From Sinorhizobium mexicanum (GTDB taxonomy: Bacteria > Pseudomonadota > Alphaproteobacteria > Rhizobiales > Rhizobiaceae), in the NCBI RefSeq assembly GCF_013488225.1, contig NZ_CP041241.1, positions 1,612,001 through 1,676,000 of the forward strand: 64,000 nt of DNA, in the 5' to 3' direction. The translations under genes and the position numbers were made by a program. The number at the start of each line of letters is the position of its first letter. The stretch's first letter is position 1. Positions 8,950-19,286 of this stretch are shown piece by piece. The notes under the pieces were generated by a model, which was not told the DNA's origin, searched no databases, and was given only the letters and a program-made list of their open reading frames with translations.

Positions 8950-9855
8950 TCAAATCACACTGCGCAGCCAGTCGGCGAAGAGCACGATCGCGCGCTTGCG
9001 AGGGTGCTCGGGCGAATGCAGCAGGTAATAGCCGAGGCCAGGCAGCGAAAGCTCGTGCGCCTTCACGAGTTCGCCCCGCGCCAGCTCGGGCGCCAGAACG
9101 ATATCGCTGCAGATCGCCACGCCTTGTCCGGCCAGCACGGCCGCGATCGCATGCGCTTCCTCGCGAAAGCTCAGCTGGCAGGTCTCCGCGTCGCGCGGCA
9201 GGCAGGGGTCCAGCTCGCGCGCCGCCCTCCACCAGCGCCGCCAATTCGGGGTCTCGGCATCCGTTTTCATCCAGTCGTAGTGGATGCGCGGCAGCCGGTA
9301 CATATCGGCCGCCGCGGCGAGAGGCCTTCCGTCGGGAAGCAGGTCAGGGCGGCAAACAGCGAAGTAGGTATCGCGAAACAGCTCCTGCGCGACGTGCTCG
9401 GCGGGCATGCGCCGCGTGTAGCGGATTGCTACATCGGCCTCGCCGCTCGCGAGATTCAACGGGCGATCGGTGCCGATGACCTCAAGCGCTATCCCGGGCT
9501 GGACGCTTCGCCACTTCGGAAGCCGCGGCACCAGCCAGTTGCTGGCGAAAGCATTTGGCGTGGTGACGCGCAGGGCCCGGCGTGTCACAGCCTCGGAGAG
9601 ATTCGCGAGTGCCGCGTTGAAGGAGTCAAACCCATTGCGCAGGACCGGAAAGAGCAACTCTCCGGCGGCCGTGAGGCGAAGGGGACGCGGTCGTCGGAGG
9701 AACAGGGGCTGACCGCAAATGTCTTCCAGAAGGCGGATCTGATGGCTGATTGCGGTCGGCGTGACACCGAGCTCCGCCGCGGCGAGCCGAAAGCTCAGAT
9801 GCCTGGCGGCACTCTCAAAGGATCGCAACGCGTTGAGCGGAGGCAATTTCCTCAT
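8950..9855 (-). CDS. LysR-family transcriptional regulator, GcvA-like
   Basis: The product is 301 residues, the usual LysR length. The N-terminal winged helix is in the first 65 residues (LNALRSFESAARHLSFRLAA, then AISHQIRLLED), followed by the substrate-binding domain with RVTTPNAFASNWLVPRL and the GcvA-type EADVAIRYTRR segment. It is divergent from the flavin oxidoreductase at 9967, the classic layout for a LysR regulator and its target, and a T-N11-A palindrome lies between them at 9868-9884. The inducer is unknown. Confidence 0.92.
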   Translation of the reverse strand: MRKLPPLNALRSFESAARHLSFRLAAAELGVTPTAISHQIRLLEDICGQPLFLRRPRPLRLTAAGELLFPVLRNGFDSFNAALANLSEAVTRRALRVTTPNAFASNWLVPRLPKWRSVQPGIALEVIGTDRPLNLASGEADVAIRYTRRMPAEHVAQELFRDTYFAVCRPDLLPDGRPLAAAADMYRLPRIHYDWMKTDAETPNWRRWWRAARELDPCLPRDAETCQLSFREEAHAIAAVLAGQGVAICSDIVLAPELARGELVKAHELSLPGLGYYLLHSPEHPRKRAIVLFADWLRSVI

Positions 9856-9867
9856 CCTTCGAGCGTA

Positions 9868-9884
9868 GATGAATTCGGTTCATC
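9868..9884. promoter_or_regulatory. LysR-type T-N11-A operator
   Basis: GATGAA and TTCATC form a perfect 6-base dyad around TTCGG; TGAA-N5-TTCA fits the T-N11-A consensus known for LysR regulators. It starts 12 bases upstream of the LysR start codon and lies 82 bases upstream of the oxidoreductase start, so it could serve autoregulation and activation. Confidence 0.65.
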
Positions 9885-9966
9885 CATCACGTGATTTCTT
9901 CGATTTTGCCAACTGCACTTCCCTTGTGAGAGGCTCACGCGCAGACACTTGGACGGGGGAGCGAAG

Positions 9967-11382
9967 ATGCAGCCCGACGATATGACGTTCGCCGCGAAAG
10001 GCAACTTGCGGGATGAAGCCCGACTGCGTCGCACGCTTCGTGGAGAGGCGGTGCTGCCGGGCGATCCCGGCTATCAGCGAGCACGACAAGTGTGGAACGG
10101 CCTCGTCGACAAACGGCCAGCTGCGATCGCCTATTGCGCCGGGACGGACGATGTGGTCGCCGCGCTCTCCTTCGCGCGAGAGAATGCCTTAACGATTTCG
10201 GTTAGGAGCGGCGGGCACAACGTTGCGGGCAATTCCGTGTGCGAAGGCGGGCTCGTCATCGATCTGTCCCGGATGAAGAACAGGTCGGTCGATGACAAGC
10301 GGTGCGTCGCCTGGGCCGAGGCCGGCCTGACACTCGCCGAGTTCGACGGCGCGACGCAGGTTCGCGGCCTCGCGACGACAATGGGCGTCAACGGCGACAC
10401 GGGTATTGCCGGGCTTACTCTGGGCGGCGGTTTCGGCAAGCTCGGGCGGCGCTTCGGGCTCGCCTGCGACAATCTCTTGTCGGCGGAGGTCGTTACGGCA
10501 GATGGGAGGGTGCTTCGCGCGAGTGCCGACGAGAACCCGGATCTCTTCTGGGGGCTGCGCGGCGGCGGCGGCAATTTCGGTATCGTGACCGGCTTCGAGT
10601 ACGGGCTCCATCCAATCGGGACGGAGGTCGTCGCCGGTGGTCTCGTCTTCCCGGAAGCAAAGGCGCGCGACGCGCTGAGATTCTATGACGAGTTCGCGAG
10701 AACGGCGCCGGATGAACTCAGCCTCGATGCGGCCTTGGTCACATCGGCAGGCGAATGGACGTTCTCGATCTCGATCTTCCATTCGGGCCCACCTGCGGAG
10801 GCTGCGAAGGCTGTCGCCCCGCTACTCGAATATGCCAGACGCCAGACGGTGAACGAGCGTCTCGCGCGGACATCCTACCTTACGGTGCAGTCGGCCGGCG
10901 ACGCCGTGTTCCCGCGTGGACGCCGCTACGCGTGGAAGGCGCAGTTCATGCGCGAACTAACCGACGATGCGATCGACGTTCTCCTGGACGTCTACCGGAA
11001 GGCACCGAGCGATAATGCGCTGTTCGTGCTTCAGCAGGTCGGCGGAGCGATAGCGCGCGTCCCGGTTTCGGAAACGGCCTATGCGTGCCGAAACGCGGAA
11101 TTCGACTGCTTCCCGATCGCCATCTGGGACGATCCGGCCCGTGACGAGAAAAACATCGGCTGGGTCCGCGAGGTATGGGCTGCAATACGGCCTTTTTCGA
11201 CGGGTGCGGTCTATGTGAACAATCTCGGGGACGAGGGTCAGGAGCGCGTGAAAGCGGCCTACGGGCCGAACTATCAGCGGCTTGTCGAATTGAAGACAAA
11301 GTACGACCCGATGAATATCTTCTGCCTGAACCAGAACATCAAGCCAATGGGGTGTGGTCAGGTCGAACGAAGTCACCGGTAG
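9967..11382 (+). CDS. FAD-binding oxidoreductase, berberine-bridge/oxygen oxidoreductase type
   Basis: From ATG 9967 the product is 471 residues. I prefer this start to the in-frame TTG at 9949 because GGGGGAG lies about 6 bases before it. The N-terminal PCMH FAD domain shows TISVRSGGHNVAGNS, where H84 is the probable covalent FAD attachment, then the GLTLGGGFGKLGRRFGLACDNL segment. The C-terminal BBE tail ends NYQRLVELKTKYDPMNIF, typical of the family. The cysteine used for a second FAD bond in some members is not seen at the expected place. Such enzymes oxidise alcohols or amines with O2; the substrate is unknown. It is probably controlled by the divergent LysR gene. Confidence 0.9.
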   Translation: MQPDDMTFAAKGNLRDEARLRRTLRGEAVLPGDPGYQRARQVWNGLVDKRPAAIAYCAGTDDVVAALSFARENALTISVRSGGHNVAGNSVCEGGLVIDLSRMKNRSVDDKRCVAWAEAGLTLAEFDGATQVRGLATTMGVNGDTGIAGLTLGGGFGKLGRRFGLACDNLLSAEVVTADGRVLRASADENPDLFWGLRGGGGNFGIVTGFEYGLHPIGTEVVAGGLVFPEAKARDALRFYDEFARTAPDELSLDAALVTSAGEWTFSISIFHSGPPAEAAKAVAPLLEYARRQTVNERLARTSYLTVQSAGDAVFPRGRRYAWKAQFMRELTDDAIDVLLDVYRKAPSDNALFVLQQVGGAIARVPVSETAYACRNAEFDCFPIAIWDDPARDEKNIGWVREVWAAIRPFSTGAVYVNNLGDEGQERVKAAYGPNYQRLVELKTKYDPMNIFCLNQNIKPMGCGQVERSHR

Positions 11383-11504
11383 CCCGTCTGGCAGTCGAAC
11401 CGCGCCGCGAAAGATCCTTTCGTGGACCCGGGAGTGTCAGCCGCCTGGAGCTTTCGCGCCTTCAGAAGCTATCGTTGAGCCGGCCTTCCATGGCTCGAAA
11501 GCTG

Positions 11505-12884
11505 TCAGGCCACCTCAAGGTGTGGGTCTTTCGCCCCGTGGGTGATCGGCAGCGCGGGGGGCTTCCACTGCACGTGGGAAGCGTTAAGTCGGCGCGCCAC
11601 TATATCATGGTTGAGCCACTGGACAGGACCGGAGGGGTCTGAGGACTCGGCAAAAATCAGCTGCCCCGTCGCCTCCACCACGAGAGCGCTCAGCAGGTCG
11701 CTGATCATTGCCTTGCTGTCCCGATGCATCTGCGTGATCTCGTTGGACGTGCCGATGGTCAGATCGGACTGGGCTTGACTGTTCGCCATGGGCCACGCGG
11801 AGAAGTCGTAAAATGGGCGCATGACCTCGTTGGCCTGCATGTCAGTAATTTTCTGGAATACATCCTTCATCGTGAAGCCGTGCGCCAGAAGCTGCTGGCA
11901 GGCCTGCCACTGGTACTCTGCCCATTGGCCGCCGTTCTCCTTCTTTAGCGCAAGCAGCAGCGGTATCAGTGGAAGCTCGATGCCCGTGAATACATCGGAC
12001 GAATTGGTCCGGATTTCGGGACAGTTATAGACTGCCGCCTTGACACCCGATGCCCAGGCTTCCTCCGCGATCTGTTCAAGCCGCATCTTGGCGTAACCCT
12101 GGGTGTAGTTGGTGTAGGTCTGCCAACGATAGCTCCCGTCGATCAGCACTGCCGTTCCGTGGTAACCGTAGGCCGTATACCGGACCTGACCACCCGATGC
12201 CTCGACGCGCTCCCGGATCGCCGCGCTGAAGTCGATGAGGTGTCGAAAGGTGATTGCGGAGACTTCGTCGAAATTCTGCAGGATGAGCTTGCCCATATCA
12301 CTGTCGACCAGGGCTTGCGACGACATGTGGCGGGGACCACGCCCCTTGTAGATTCGGTTGGCAACGACCAGGAAGACCTTCGCCTTGGGGATGCCTCCGG
12401 CCATTGTATGGGCGAAGAAGACATTGCGGCCGTCGGCGATCATTCCGTCGAGGACGGCCATGACCCGCGAAAGCGAACTTGTGAACCGCGCGGTGGCGAT
12501 GTTGCGGCACTGTTGGATGTAGTCCCAGTCGAGCTTGTCATCTTGCCAGCTCTCCAGCGTCATTGTCGCAAGGAGATCGGTCGGAGTTGGGCCACCGGCT
12601 GGAGCGTCAAGATCGAAGCCGGCCATGAGCGGTATGTTGATAATCCGGCCGCCCAGTCGGGCTTCGGCGGCAGAGAGTTCGTCCGGGTCCAGAGGCCGCA
12701 GGGCGTTGTTTTCGTCGCGCCGTCCGACCGTGATCCCCACGATCTCCATCCCAGCCCGCCGGGCTTCGTGGAGCAAGCCGGTCGCGTATCCGCGACCGAA
12801 CAGTTCGCCGAAGAGGACGAAAACATCGCCTTTACGAAAGACGCTGTTTTCCGCAACGCGATTCAATGCGATGAGGTTTTCCAT
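11505..12884 (-). CDS. FabMG-like protein (putative enoyl-ACP reductase family)
   Basis: The best start is ATG 12884 (459 residues, AAAGGG about 9 bases upstream); an in-frame ATG at 12977 has no ribosome site. The start RKGDVFVLFGELFGRGYATGL contains a dinucleotide-fold-like glycine stretch, and later segments include FFAHTMAGGIPKAKVFLVVANR and KAAVYNCPEIRTNSSDVFTGIELP. From memory this matches the proteins named FabMG, reported as a metagenomic enoyl-ACP reductase; I cannot confirm it by search. If right, it would reduce enoyl-ACP in fatty acid synthesis or a side pathway. It stands alone, convergent with the oxidoreductase. Confidence 0.5.
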   Translation of the reverse strand: MENLIALNRVAENSVFRKGDVFVLFGELFGRGYATGLLHEARRAGMEIVGITVGRRDENNALRPLDPDELSAAEARLGGRIINIPLMAGFDLDAPAGGPTPTDLLATMTLESWQDDKLDWDYIQQCRNIATARFTSSLSRVMAVLDGMIADGRNVFFAHTMAGGIPKAKVFLVVANRIYKGRGPRHMSSQALVDSDMGKLILQNFDEVSAITFRHLIDFSAAIRERVEASGGQVRYTAYGYHGTAVLIDGSYRWQTYTNYTQGYAKMRLEQIAEEAWASGVKAAVYNCPEIRTNSSDVFTGIELPLIPLLLALKKENGGQWAEYQWQACQQLLAHGFTMKDVFQKITDMQANEVMRPFYDFSAWPMANSQAQSDLTIGTSNEITQMHRDSKAMISDLLSALVVEATGQLIFAESSDPSGPVQWLNHDIVARRLNASHVQWKPPALPITHGAKDPHLEVA

Positions 12885-13276
12885 GCTGTCAGGCCCTTTG
12901 GTCCGTTGGTCGTCGAGCGAAGGCTCAGACGAACTCAGATAGTCACATGACCGCACTGGCGCGTAATGGGAAGTCATTTTAAGTGACCGTTCATGTCAAT
13001 CCGTGAAGTCCCGAGGGATTTCTCGTTATCTGAACCGAACAAAGCAGGTAAACGCCGGGGCCATACTAGGACGGCGTGCCGGGACCGAAATCGAGTTGGG
13101 TGCTGCGGTCATTGGTCCATCGATGCGGAGCCGACAACGGCATCGGTAAACGGTGCGCTTCGGGCGAGATGTTCCTCTCAGGAGGCAAATCGGGTCAGCT
13201 ACTTGTTTCGTGGTACATCGCTATTGGTATTTTTGGGGCTGTCAGTCGGACCAACGTCGCCGCCCCCTTAGAAGCC

Positions 13277-13320
13277 TCGCTTTCCGAAAATCGTTTCCGA
13301 GTTGTGGGCCGATGCTCTAG
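13277..13320 (+). repeat. Partial copy of palindromic repeat B
   Basis: GCTTTCCGAAAATCG followed by GGGCCGATGCTCTAG matches the right arm of the full element at 13519-13620, with several changes in the middle. It is a degraded copy about 300 bases from the full one. Confidence 0.55.
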
Positions 13321-13518
13321 CACTGGCTCGTGCAAAGCAATGCGATGCCTGCGTCGGGGCTTCATGTCTCACTTTTCGGTACCCACGCGCGCCAAGAGCA
13401 GATTTTCCCTTCCAGTCTAGCGGGCGCGGCCATAATTTCTGCTTTGGGCCGATAGCCGCTGAATGCCTCAGCCGCGATCAGGTCGGCGACGTTGGCTTGG
13501 AACGTGACACCGACCACC

Positions 13519-13620
13519 TACAGCGCCGTGCGTCCTTCAGGCGCACAAAGGACGCTGTAAGTCTTTGAATCTACGGATCGTGCTTTCCGAAAATCGATTC
13601 CGATTTTCGGGCCGATGCTC
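13519..13620 (+). repeat. Palindromic mosaic repeat B, full copy
   Basis: The left half forms a hairpin between TACAGCG and CGCTGTA; the right half has the dyad CCGAAAATCG/CGATTTTCGG. An inverted copy is at 53425-53525. The left half is shared with repeat A (53318-53423), so the two are modular mosaics of the type described for Rhizobium (RIME class). It lies 137 bases past the glgB stop. Confidence 0.75.
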
Positions 13621-13756
13621 TAGCTGCCAGCCGTCGTTGAGGCTTGCCTGGGGTCGCGTGGCGGATGCGCTAATGAGCGTGGCCGCCGCCCCCAAGGTGC
13701 CACCGGTTTTTGCGATTTGCGAAAGTCGACGCCGGCAATAACGGCAAGAGCAAGCC

Positions 13757-15964
13757 CTACCGCTTCCACCGCAGGAATACCGTGGCGAGCGGCGGCAGGG
13801 TGAGAAGAACGGAGAAGTCCTTGCCATGCGCCGGCTGGCGTTCAGCCCAGGCTTCGACCTGCCCGAGATCGGATCCTCCATAGATCGCCGCGTCGGTGTT
13901 GAGCACCACCTCAAAGCGCCCTTCCATCGGCACGCCAACGCGATAATCGTGCCGCGGAACTGGCGTGAAATTGGATATTATCAAGATATATGAGGAGCGG
14001 TCTTGCGGACTGCGGAGCATGCCGTAGATGGAGTTTTCCGCGTCGTCGGCGACCGCCCATTCGAAGCCCCCCGGCTCAAGGTCGCTGAACTGCAGCGCTG
14101 GTTCTCGGTTATAGAGCCTGTTGAGATCGCGGATCAACTGCAGAATGCCCGCATGGTCGGGCCGGTCAAGCAGGTCCCAATGCACGGAGCCGTCATGGCT
14201 CCATTCGCCTTCCTGCGCAAGCTCACCGCCCATGAAGAGCAGTTTCTTGCCTGGATGTCCCCACATGAAGCCGTAATAAGCGCGCAGATTCGCGAGCCTC
14301 TGCCAATGGTCGCCGGGCATCTTCCCGAGCAGAGAACCTTTGCCATGCACCACCTCGTCGTGGGAGAGCGGCAGCATGAACCGTTCGGAATAGGCGTAGA
14401 TCATGCCGAAGGTCATCGCGCCGTGATGATATTTGCGGTGGACCGGGTCGTCCTGCATGTAGTGTAGCGTGTCATGCATCCAGCCCATGTTCCACTTGAA
14501 ATCAAAGCCGAGGCCGCCCTCCTCGGGCGCCCTGGTAACGCCAGGCCAGGCGGTCGACTCTTCCGCGACGGTAAGGGCATGCGGGCAGCGCTCATGGATG
14601 ATGCTGTTCAAGTGCTTGAAGAACTCCACTGCTTCAAGGTTCTCGCGACCACCGTATTGATTGGGTATCCATTCGCCCTCCTCGCGGCTGTAGTCCCGGT
14701 AGAGCATCGAGGCAACCGCGTCCACGCGCAACGCATCCACGTGATAATGCTCCAGCCATTCCAGTGCGCTGGCAATCAGGAACCCTTTCACCTCGTTGCG
14801 GCCCAGATTGTAAATCAGCGTGTTCCAGTCCCTGTGGAAGCCCTCGCGCGGATCTTCATGCTCGTAGAGCGCGGTCCCGTCGAAGCGGGCGAGCCCCCAG
14901 ACGTCGGTGGGAAAATGCGCCGGCACCCAGTCGAGGATAACGCCGATGCCGGCGGCATGGCAGCGGTCGACGAAATAGGCAAAATCCTCCGGCATGCCGT
15001 AGCGACCGGTGGGAGCAAAAAGGCCGAGCGGCTGGTAGCCCCAAGAGCCGCCGAAAGGATGTTCCATGATCGGCAGAAATTCGATGTGCGTGAAGCCGAG
15101 ATCCCGCGCATAGGGTATCAGCCGCTGGCTGAGCTCGACCCAGTCGAGCGGCCGGTTTCCCTCCTCAGCGATCCTCAACCAGGAACCGGGATGTACCTCG
15201 TAGACAGAGATGGCACCGGTGCCCGCCCGGTCGGCGCGGCGGGCACGCATCCAGTCCTCGTCGTTCCAGCGGAAAGGTCTCGACGAGGCGACGATCGAAG
15301 CTGTCGAGGGCGCGGCTTCGCTGGCGCGGGCCACTGGATCCGCTTTTTGAGGCAGAAGATCGCCGTGGGCATCGAGCAACTCGAATTTATAGCGCTCTCC
15401 ATGCGTGAGGCGCGGAATGAAGATTTCCCATACGCCGGCTGACGGCCGAAGTCGCATCGGATGTCGGCGGCCGTCCCAACTGTTGAAATCGCCGACGACG
15501 GAAACGCGCCGCGCATTGGGTGCCCAAACGGAAAAACGCACGCCCTGAACACCATCAACCTCCATCGGAACGGCGCCCAGTGTGCGGCCGAGATCGTAAT
15601 GCGTGCCCTGAGAGATCAGATGCAGATCGAGGTCGCCGAGCAGCAAGCCGAAGGAATAAGGATCCTCCGTCTCCTGCACCGCATCCTGCCAATGGATGCG
15701 AAAGAGGTAACGTGCCGCGCTCCCGATCGCACCGGCGAAAAGCCCGCCCGCATGAATCACCTCCAGCCGCGTCAGGGTGCGGTTGGTATCAGCCTCAACC
15801 ACGTCCACGGAGACCGCGCCTGGCAACAGGGCCCTTACGACGTCGAGATCGTCATATCGATGATGTCCGAGGATCGAAAAGGGATCGCCATGCCGGCCTT
15901 CGACGAGAGCCTGGAGGCCCTCAGCGACAGTGCCGATCATCAGATCTGTGCGCTCATATCTCAT
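13757..15964 (-). CDS. glgB: 1,4-alpha-glucan branching enzyme
   Basis: The product is 735 residues, the normal GlgB length. It has the N-terminal CBM48 module (about 25-235, with HGERYKFEL) and the GH13 barrel with ILGHHR and [17 protein letters not shown]. Catalytic residues are visible: nucleophile D415 in ALRVDA, acid/base E468 in TVAEES and D536 in LSHDE. It cuts alpha-1,4 chains and re-attaches them by alpha-1,6 bonds. It overlaps the stop of treS by 4 bases (ATGA), so the two are translationally coupled, and it is the last gene of the GlgE-pathway operon. Confidence 0.97.
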   Translation of the reverse strand: MRYERTDLMIGTVAEGLQALVEGRHGDPFSILGHHRYDDLDVVRALLPGAVSVDVVEADTNRTLTRLEVIHAGGLFAGAIGSAARYLFRIHWQDAVQETEDPYSFGLLLGDLDLHLISQGTHYDLGRTLGAVPMEVDGVQGVRFSVWAPNARRVSVVGDFNSWDGRRHPMRLRPSAGVWEIFIPRLTHGERYKFELLDAHGDLLPQKADPVARASEAAPSTASIVASSRPFRWNDEDWMRARRADRAGTGAISVYEVHPGSWLRIAEEGNRPLDWVELSQRLIPYARDLGFTHIEFLPIMEHPFGGSWGYQPLGLFAPTGRYGMPEDFAYFVDRCHAAGIGVILDWVPAHFPTDVWGLARFDGTALYEHEDPREGFHRDWNTLIYNLGRNEVKGFLIASALEWLEHYHVDALRVDAVASMLYRDYSREEGEWIPNQYGGRENLEAVEFFKHLNSIIHERCPHALTVAEESTAWPGVTRAPEEGGLGFDFKWNMGWMHDTLHYMQDDPVHRKYHHGAMTFGMIYAYSERFMLPLSHDEVVHGKGSLLGKMPGDHWQRLANLRAYYGFMWGHPGKKLLFMGGELAQEGEWSHDGSVHWDLLDRPDHAGILQLIRDLNRLYNREPALQFSDLEPGGFEWAVADDAENSIYGMLRSPQDRSSYILIISNFTPVPRHDYRVGVPMEGRFEVVLNTDAAIYGGSDLGQVEAWAERQPAHGKDFSVLLTLPPLATVFLRWKR

Positions 15965-18900
15965 GCGACGTTCTCCAGCAGTCTCGATGCGATGGCCGAG
16001 AAGCCGACAAGCGGCAGGGGTAGCCAGGTGGGGCGATTGTGCGCTTCATAGGCGATCTCGTAGGCCGCCTTCTCCAGCAGGAACAGGTCGAGAATGCGAC
16101 CGCGTGAAACCGCACGTGAGGTGAGTTCTCGCGTCTTGCCGACTGCGTCGAAGTATCCTTCGAGGAAGGCGGGTTCCGCCATTTCGATGAAGCGCACCAC
16201 CAGCGCGGCATGTCGTTGATCAACCACCTCGCTTACGAGTTCCCGGTCGAGATCGGCGGACGCCGCAAGATAGCTAAGTGATCTCAGCAACCCTGCCACA
16301 TCCCGGAGCGGATTGGTCTTGGCGCGGCGTTCGGCGAGATCGCGGGCGGGTTCGCCCTCGAAATCAATGATATAGGCATCGCCTTCCGCAACAAGGACCT
16401 GGCCCAGATGGAAGTCGCCGTGATTGCGGGTCATCAAGGTGCCAACCGCGGCCTTCGCAAGATGCCCGGCCGCCCTCAAAAGCTCATCGCGTCTTTCGAG
16501 CAGTGCGCCCGTCTGCTGGACGTACTCAGGGGCAAGACCCTCCCGGGACTCCTCGAGAATGGCGAGGCTTTCCTGAATTTGTTTCTTCGCAGCATCGCCC
16601 CACCGTTTGGCATCCTCGTTGGACATGTGCACCGGTTTGAAATCTTCGTTTTCGGTCGGCTGAGCCAGCGCCACGTGCAATTCGCCGAGCCGCTTGCCGA
16701 TGGTCGCGGCGAACTGCACCAGCGGGCTGAAATACTCATTCGCCATGTCTACTTCGACACCGGTCACCATCACTTCGTCGATCGCGCGGCGCAGGTTGCC
16801 GAGCATCCAGTTCCAGGCATCGCCCTGGTTGCGGATCGCTCCTTGTACGACAATCAATGTGCTACGGCGGCCATCCGGCGCCGTGTGTGCGACCTCGCCG
16901 AGCAGTTGTGCAGTGTTCCCATATCCGACTTCCGTCAGATAGCGGGTCATCTCGACCTCCGGATGGACACCCGGGAGGACGTGGCGGATGAGCTTCACCA
17001 TCGCGATCTCGCCGATGATGAGCGAGCTGTTGGATTGCTCGGCTGAGAGCCAGCGCACCGGCAGTTCGTCATTCATGCTCATGCTGTCGAGCTGGTCCGT
17101 CCCGAGGAATTCAAGCGTACCCGCTCGGTCGGAGATCACCGAACGTTCGCGGAGCCCGCGGATGACGCTGCGTGCCAGCTCTTCCACCGCAAAGCCGTCG
17201 GTCAGGAATCCGACGCGACGGCCCTGGCGGAGGCGGGCAAGCGCAAGTTGTTGCACAAGCGCCGTTGGCTGTCTGTCATCCCACGACACCGCAAGCGGCA
17301 GCAGATACATGTCCTTGTGGCCGTCGAGTTCAGCTTCCAGCTCCCCGAGCGACAGGTCGCGGGCGAAGGGAAGCGGCGTGGCGGCGACAAGCGAGGCATG
17401 CCTCAGCGTCTCGCCCTTGCCGCCGAACCACCGCCGTTTACCAAGATAGGCCGGCAGTATCTCGTTCGAGAGCGTGCCTGACAGCCGTGGCTCGTCGACC
17501 AGTTCCTGCAGATCGCGACGCACCACCATGGTCACCATGTCCTGCATCTGTTCCGGTGGTTCGGCGCGCCAGGCCGGGCCCTCCGCCTCCTGGGCAAGCA
17601 GGAACCAGAAGAAGCCATAGGGGGGCAGAGTGAGCATGTAAGTGAGCTGGCCGATCGGCGGGAATGGCGACATGCCGGTCAACTCGATGGGGACGCGGCC
17701 GGCAAAGTTCGCAAGGTCGAGCTCGACAGCCTGGGGCAGGCGCGACAGGTTCGCAACGCAGAGGATCGTGTCGTCACGATATTCACGCAGATAGGCAAGA
17801 ATCTTCCTGTTGCCGGGCGAGAGGAACCTTAGGGAGCCACGCCCGAATGCCGAATGCTTGCTGCGCAGCGCCAACATCCGCCGTGTCCAGTTGAGCAGCG
17901 AATGCGCATCGGCGCCCTGCGCTTCGACATTGACTGCCTCATAGCCGTAAAGCGGGTCCATGATCGGCGGCAGCACGAGCCGTGCCGGATCGGCCTTGGA
18001 AAAGCCGCCACTGCGGTCCGGCGACCACTGCATGGGCGTGCGCACACCGTCGCGGTCGCCGAGATAGATATTGTCGCCCATGCCGATCTCATCGCCGTAA
18101 TAGATCACGGGCGTGCCGGGCATGGAAAACAGCAGCGCGTTCATCAGCTCGACGCGACGGCGATCGCGCTCCATGAGCGGCGAAAGACGGCGCCGGATTC
18201 CGAGGTTGATGCGGGCTCGACGGTCGGTGGCATAGATGTTCCAGAGGTAATCGCGTTCCTCGTCGGTCACCATCTCCAGCGTCAGCTCGTCGTGGTTCCT
18301 CAAGAAGATCGCCCATTGGCACGTCTCCGGGATTTCCGGCGTCTGCCGCATGATATCGGTGATCGGGAAGCGGTCCTCCTTGGCTATCGCCATGTACATG
18401 CGCGGCATGAGCGGGAAGTGGAAGGCCATGTGGCATTCATCGCCATCGCCGAAATAGTCGCGCGTATCCTCCGGCCATTGGTTGGCCTCGGCAAGCAGCA
18501 TTTTGCCTGGATGGGTGGAATCAAGGGCCGCGCGGATCTTCTTCAGGATCGCATGCGTCTCGGGCAGATTCTCGTTGATCGTGCCTTCTCGTTCCACCAG
18601 GTAGGGGATCGCGTCGAGCCGGAAACCGTCGATGCCGGTTTCCAGCCAGAAGCGCATCACACCCAAAAGTTCGTCGACTACCAAGGGATTGTCGAAATTG
18701 AGGTCGGGCTGGTGGGAATAGAACCGGTGCCAATAGTAAGCGCCGGCGACTGGATCCCATGTCCAGTTGGACTTTTCGGTATCGAGGAAGATGATGCGGG
18801 TCTCGGGGAACTTCTGATCTGTATCCGACCAGACGTAGAAGTCGCGCTCCGGCGAGCCGGGGGACGCCTGCCGCGCCCGCTGGAACCATGGGTGTTGGTC

Positions 18901-19272
18901 GGACGTATGGTTGATGACGAGCTCAATGATTACCCGGAGGCCGCGTTGATGCGCCGCTTCCACGAAGGACTTGAACTCCTCCACCGTTCCGTAGTCCGTG
19001 CTGACATTGGTGTAATCGGCGATATCGTATCCGTCGTCCCGACGCGGGGACGGAAAGAAGGGTAAGAGCCAGATGGTATTGGCGCCGAGCGAAGCGATAT
19101 GATCGAGCTTCTCGTGAAGGCCCCTGAAGTCCCCGATACCGTCGCTATTGGCATCGAAGAACGACTTGATGTGAAGTTGGTAGATGAGCGCGTCCTTATA
19201 CCACAGGGGATCAGGTTCTTGCAGGTTGGTCTGATCCTCCTCCTGGTCGCGGCTTGTGGTCACCATGTCCAT
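15961..19272 (-). CDS. treS: Trehalose synthase fused to maltokinase
   Basis: From ATG 19272 the product is 1103 residues; AGGAG lies 7 bases upstream, so the longer reading is not needed. Residues about 22-560 are a GH13 trehalose synthase with D220 (GFRLDA), E262 (LAEANQ) and D328 (RNHDEL). Residues about 640-1103 are a maltokinase (Pep2-like) with [12 protein letters not shown] and IIDFEGEP near residue 950. The fused enzyme would isomerise trehalose to maltose and phosphorylate it to maltose-1-phosphate, the donor for GlgE encoded 14 bases upstream. This fusion is known in many bacteria with the GlgE pathway. Confidence 0.95.
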   Translation of the reverse strand: MDMVTTSRDQEEDQTNLQEPDPLWYKDALIYQLHIKSFFDANSDGIGDFRGLHEKLDHIASLGANTIWLLPFFPSPRRDDGYDIADYTNVSTDYGTVEEFKSFVEAAHQRGLRVIIELVINHTSDQHPWFQRARQASPGSPERDFYVWSDTDQKFPETRIIFLDTEKSNWTWDPVAGAYYWHRFYSHQPDLNFDNPLVVDELLGVMRFWLETGIDGFRLDAIPYLVEREGTINENLPETHAILKKIRAALDSTHPGKMLLAEANQWPEDTRDYFGDGDECHMAFHFPLMPRMYMAIAKEDRFPITDIMRQTPEIPETCQWAIFLRNHDELTLEMVTDEERDYLWNIYATDRRARINLGIRRRLSPLMERDRRRVELMNALLFSMPGTPVIYYGDEIGMGDNIYLGDRDGVRTPMQWSPDRSGGFSKADPARLVLPPIMDPLYGYEAVNVEAQGADAHSLLNWTRRMLALRSKHSAFGRGSLRFLSPGNRKILAYLREYRDDTILCVANLSRLPQAVELDLANFAGRVPIELTGMSPFPPIGQLTYMLTLPPYGFFWFLLAQEAEGPAWRAEPPEQMQDMVTMVVRRDLQELVDEPRLSGTLSNEILPAYLGKRRWFGGKGETLRHASLVAATPLPFARDLSLGELEAELDGHKDMYLLPLAVSWDDRQPTALVQQLALARLRQGRRVGFLTDGFAVEELARSVIRGLRERSVISDRAGTLEFLGTDQLDSMSMNDELPVRWLSAEQSNSSLIIGEIAMVKLIRHVLPGVHPEVEMTRYLTEVGYGNTAQLLGEVAHTAPDGRRSTLIVVQGAIRNQGDAWNWMLGNLRRAIDEVMVTGVEVDMANEYFSPLVQFAATIGKRLGELHVALAQPTENEDFKPVHMSNEDAKRWGDAAKKQIQESLAILEESREGLAPEYVQQTGALLERRDELLRAAGHLAKAAVGTLMTRNHGDFHLGQVLVAEGDAYIIDFEGEPARDLAERRAKTNPLRDVAGLLRSLSYLAASADLDRELVSEVVDQRHAALVVRFIEMAEPAFLEGYFDAVGKTRELTSRAVSRGRILDLFLLEKAAYEIAYEAHNRPTWLPLPLVGFSAIASRLLENVA

Positions 19273-19286
19273 TTGTTTCTCCTGTC

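Larger units (their letters stand above)
12885..13756. other. Long intergenic region with repeat copies and possible gene relics
   Basis: The 872-bp gap separates the FabMG-like gene from glgB. It holds a partial (13277-13320) and a full (13519-13620) copy of a palindromic repeat. A minus-strand stretch ending near 13408-13517 reads without stops for about 36 codons (VTFQANVADLIAAEAFSGY), but has no clear start or homologue and looks like a decayed gene. No intact gene was seen. Confidence 0.5.

Noticed and set aside
11406..11424. Short dyad CGAAAG-ATC-CTTTCG between the convergent oxidoreductase and FabMG-like genes as terminator
   Set aside because: The 6-base stem is weak and no T run follows on either strand.
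17854..19065. A plus-strand open frame of 403 codons opposite treS
   Set aside because: It is opposite the GH13 catalytic region of TreS, whose active-site residues are all readable on the minus strand.
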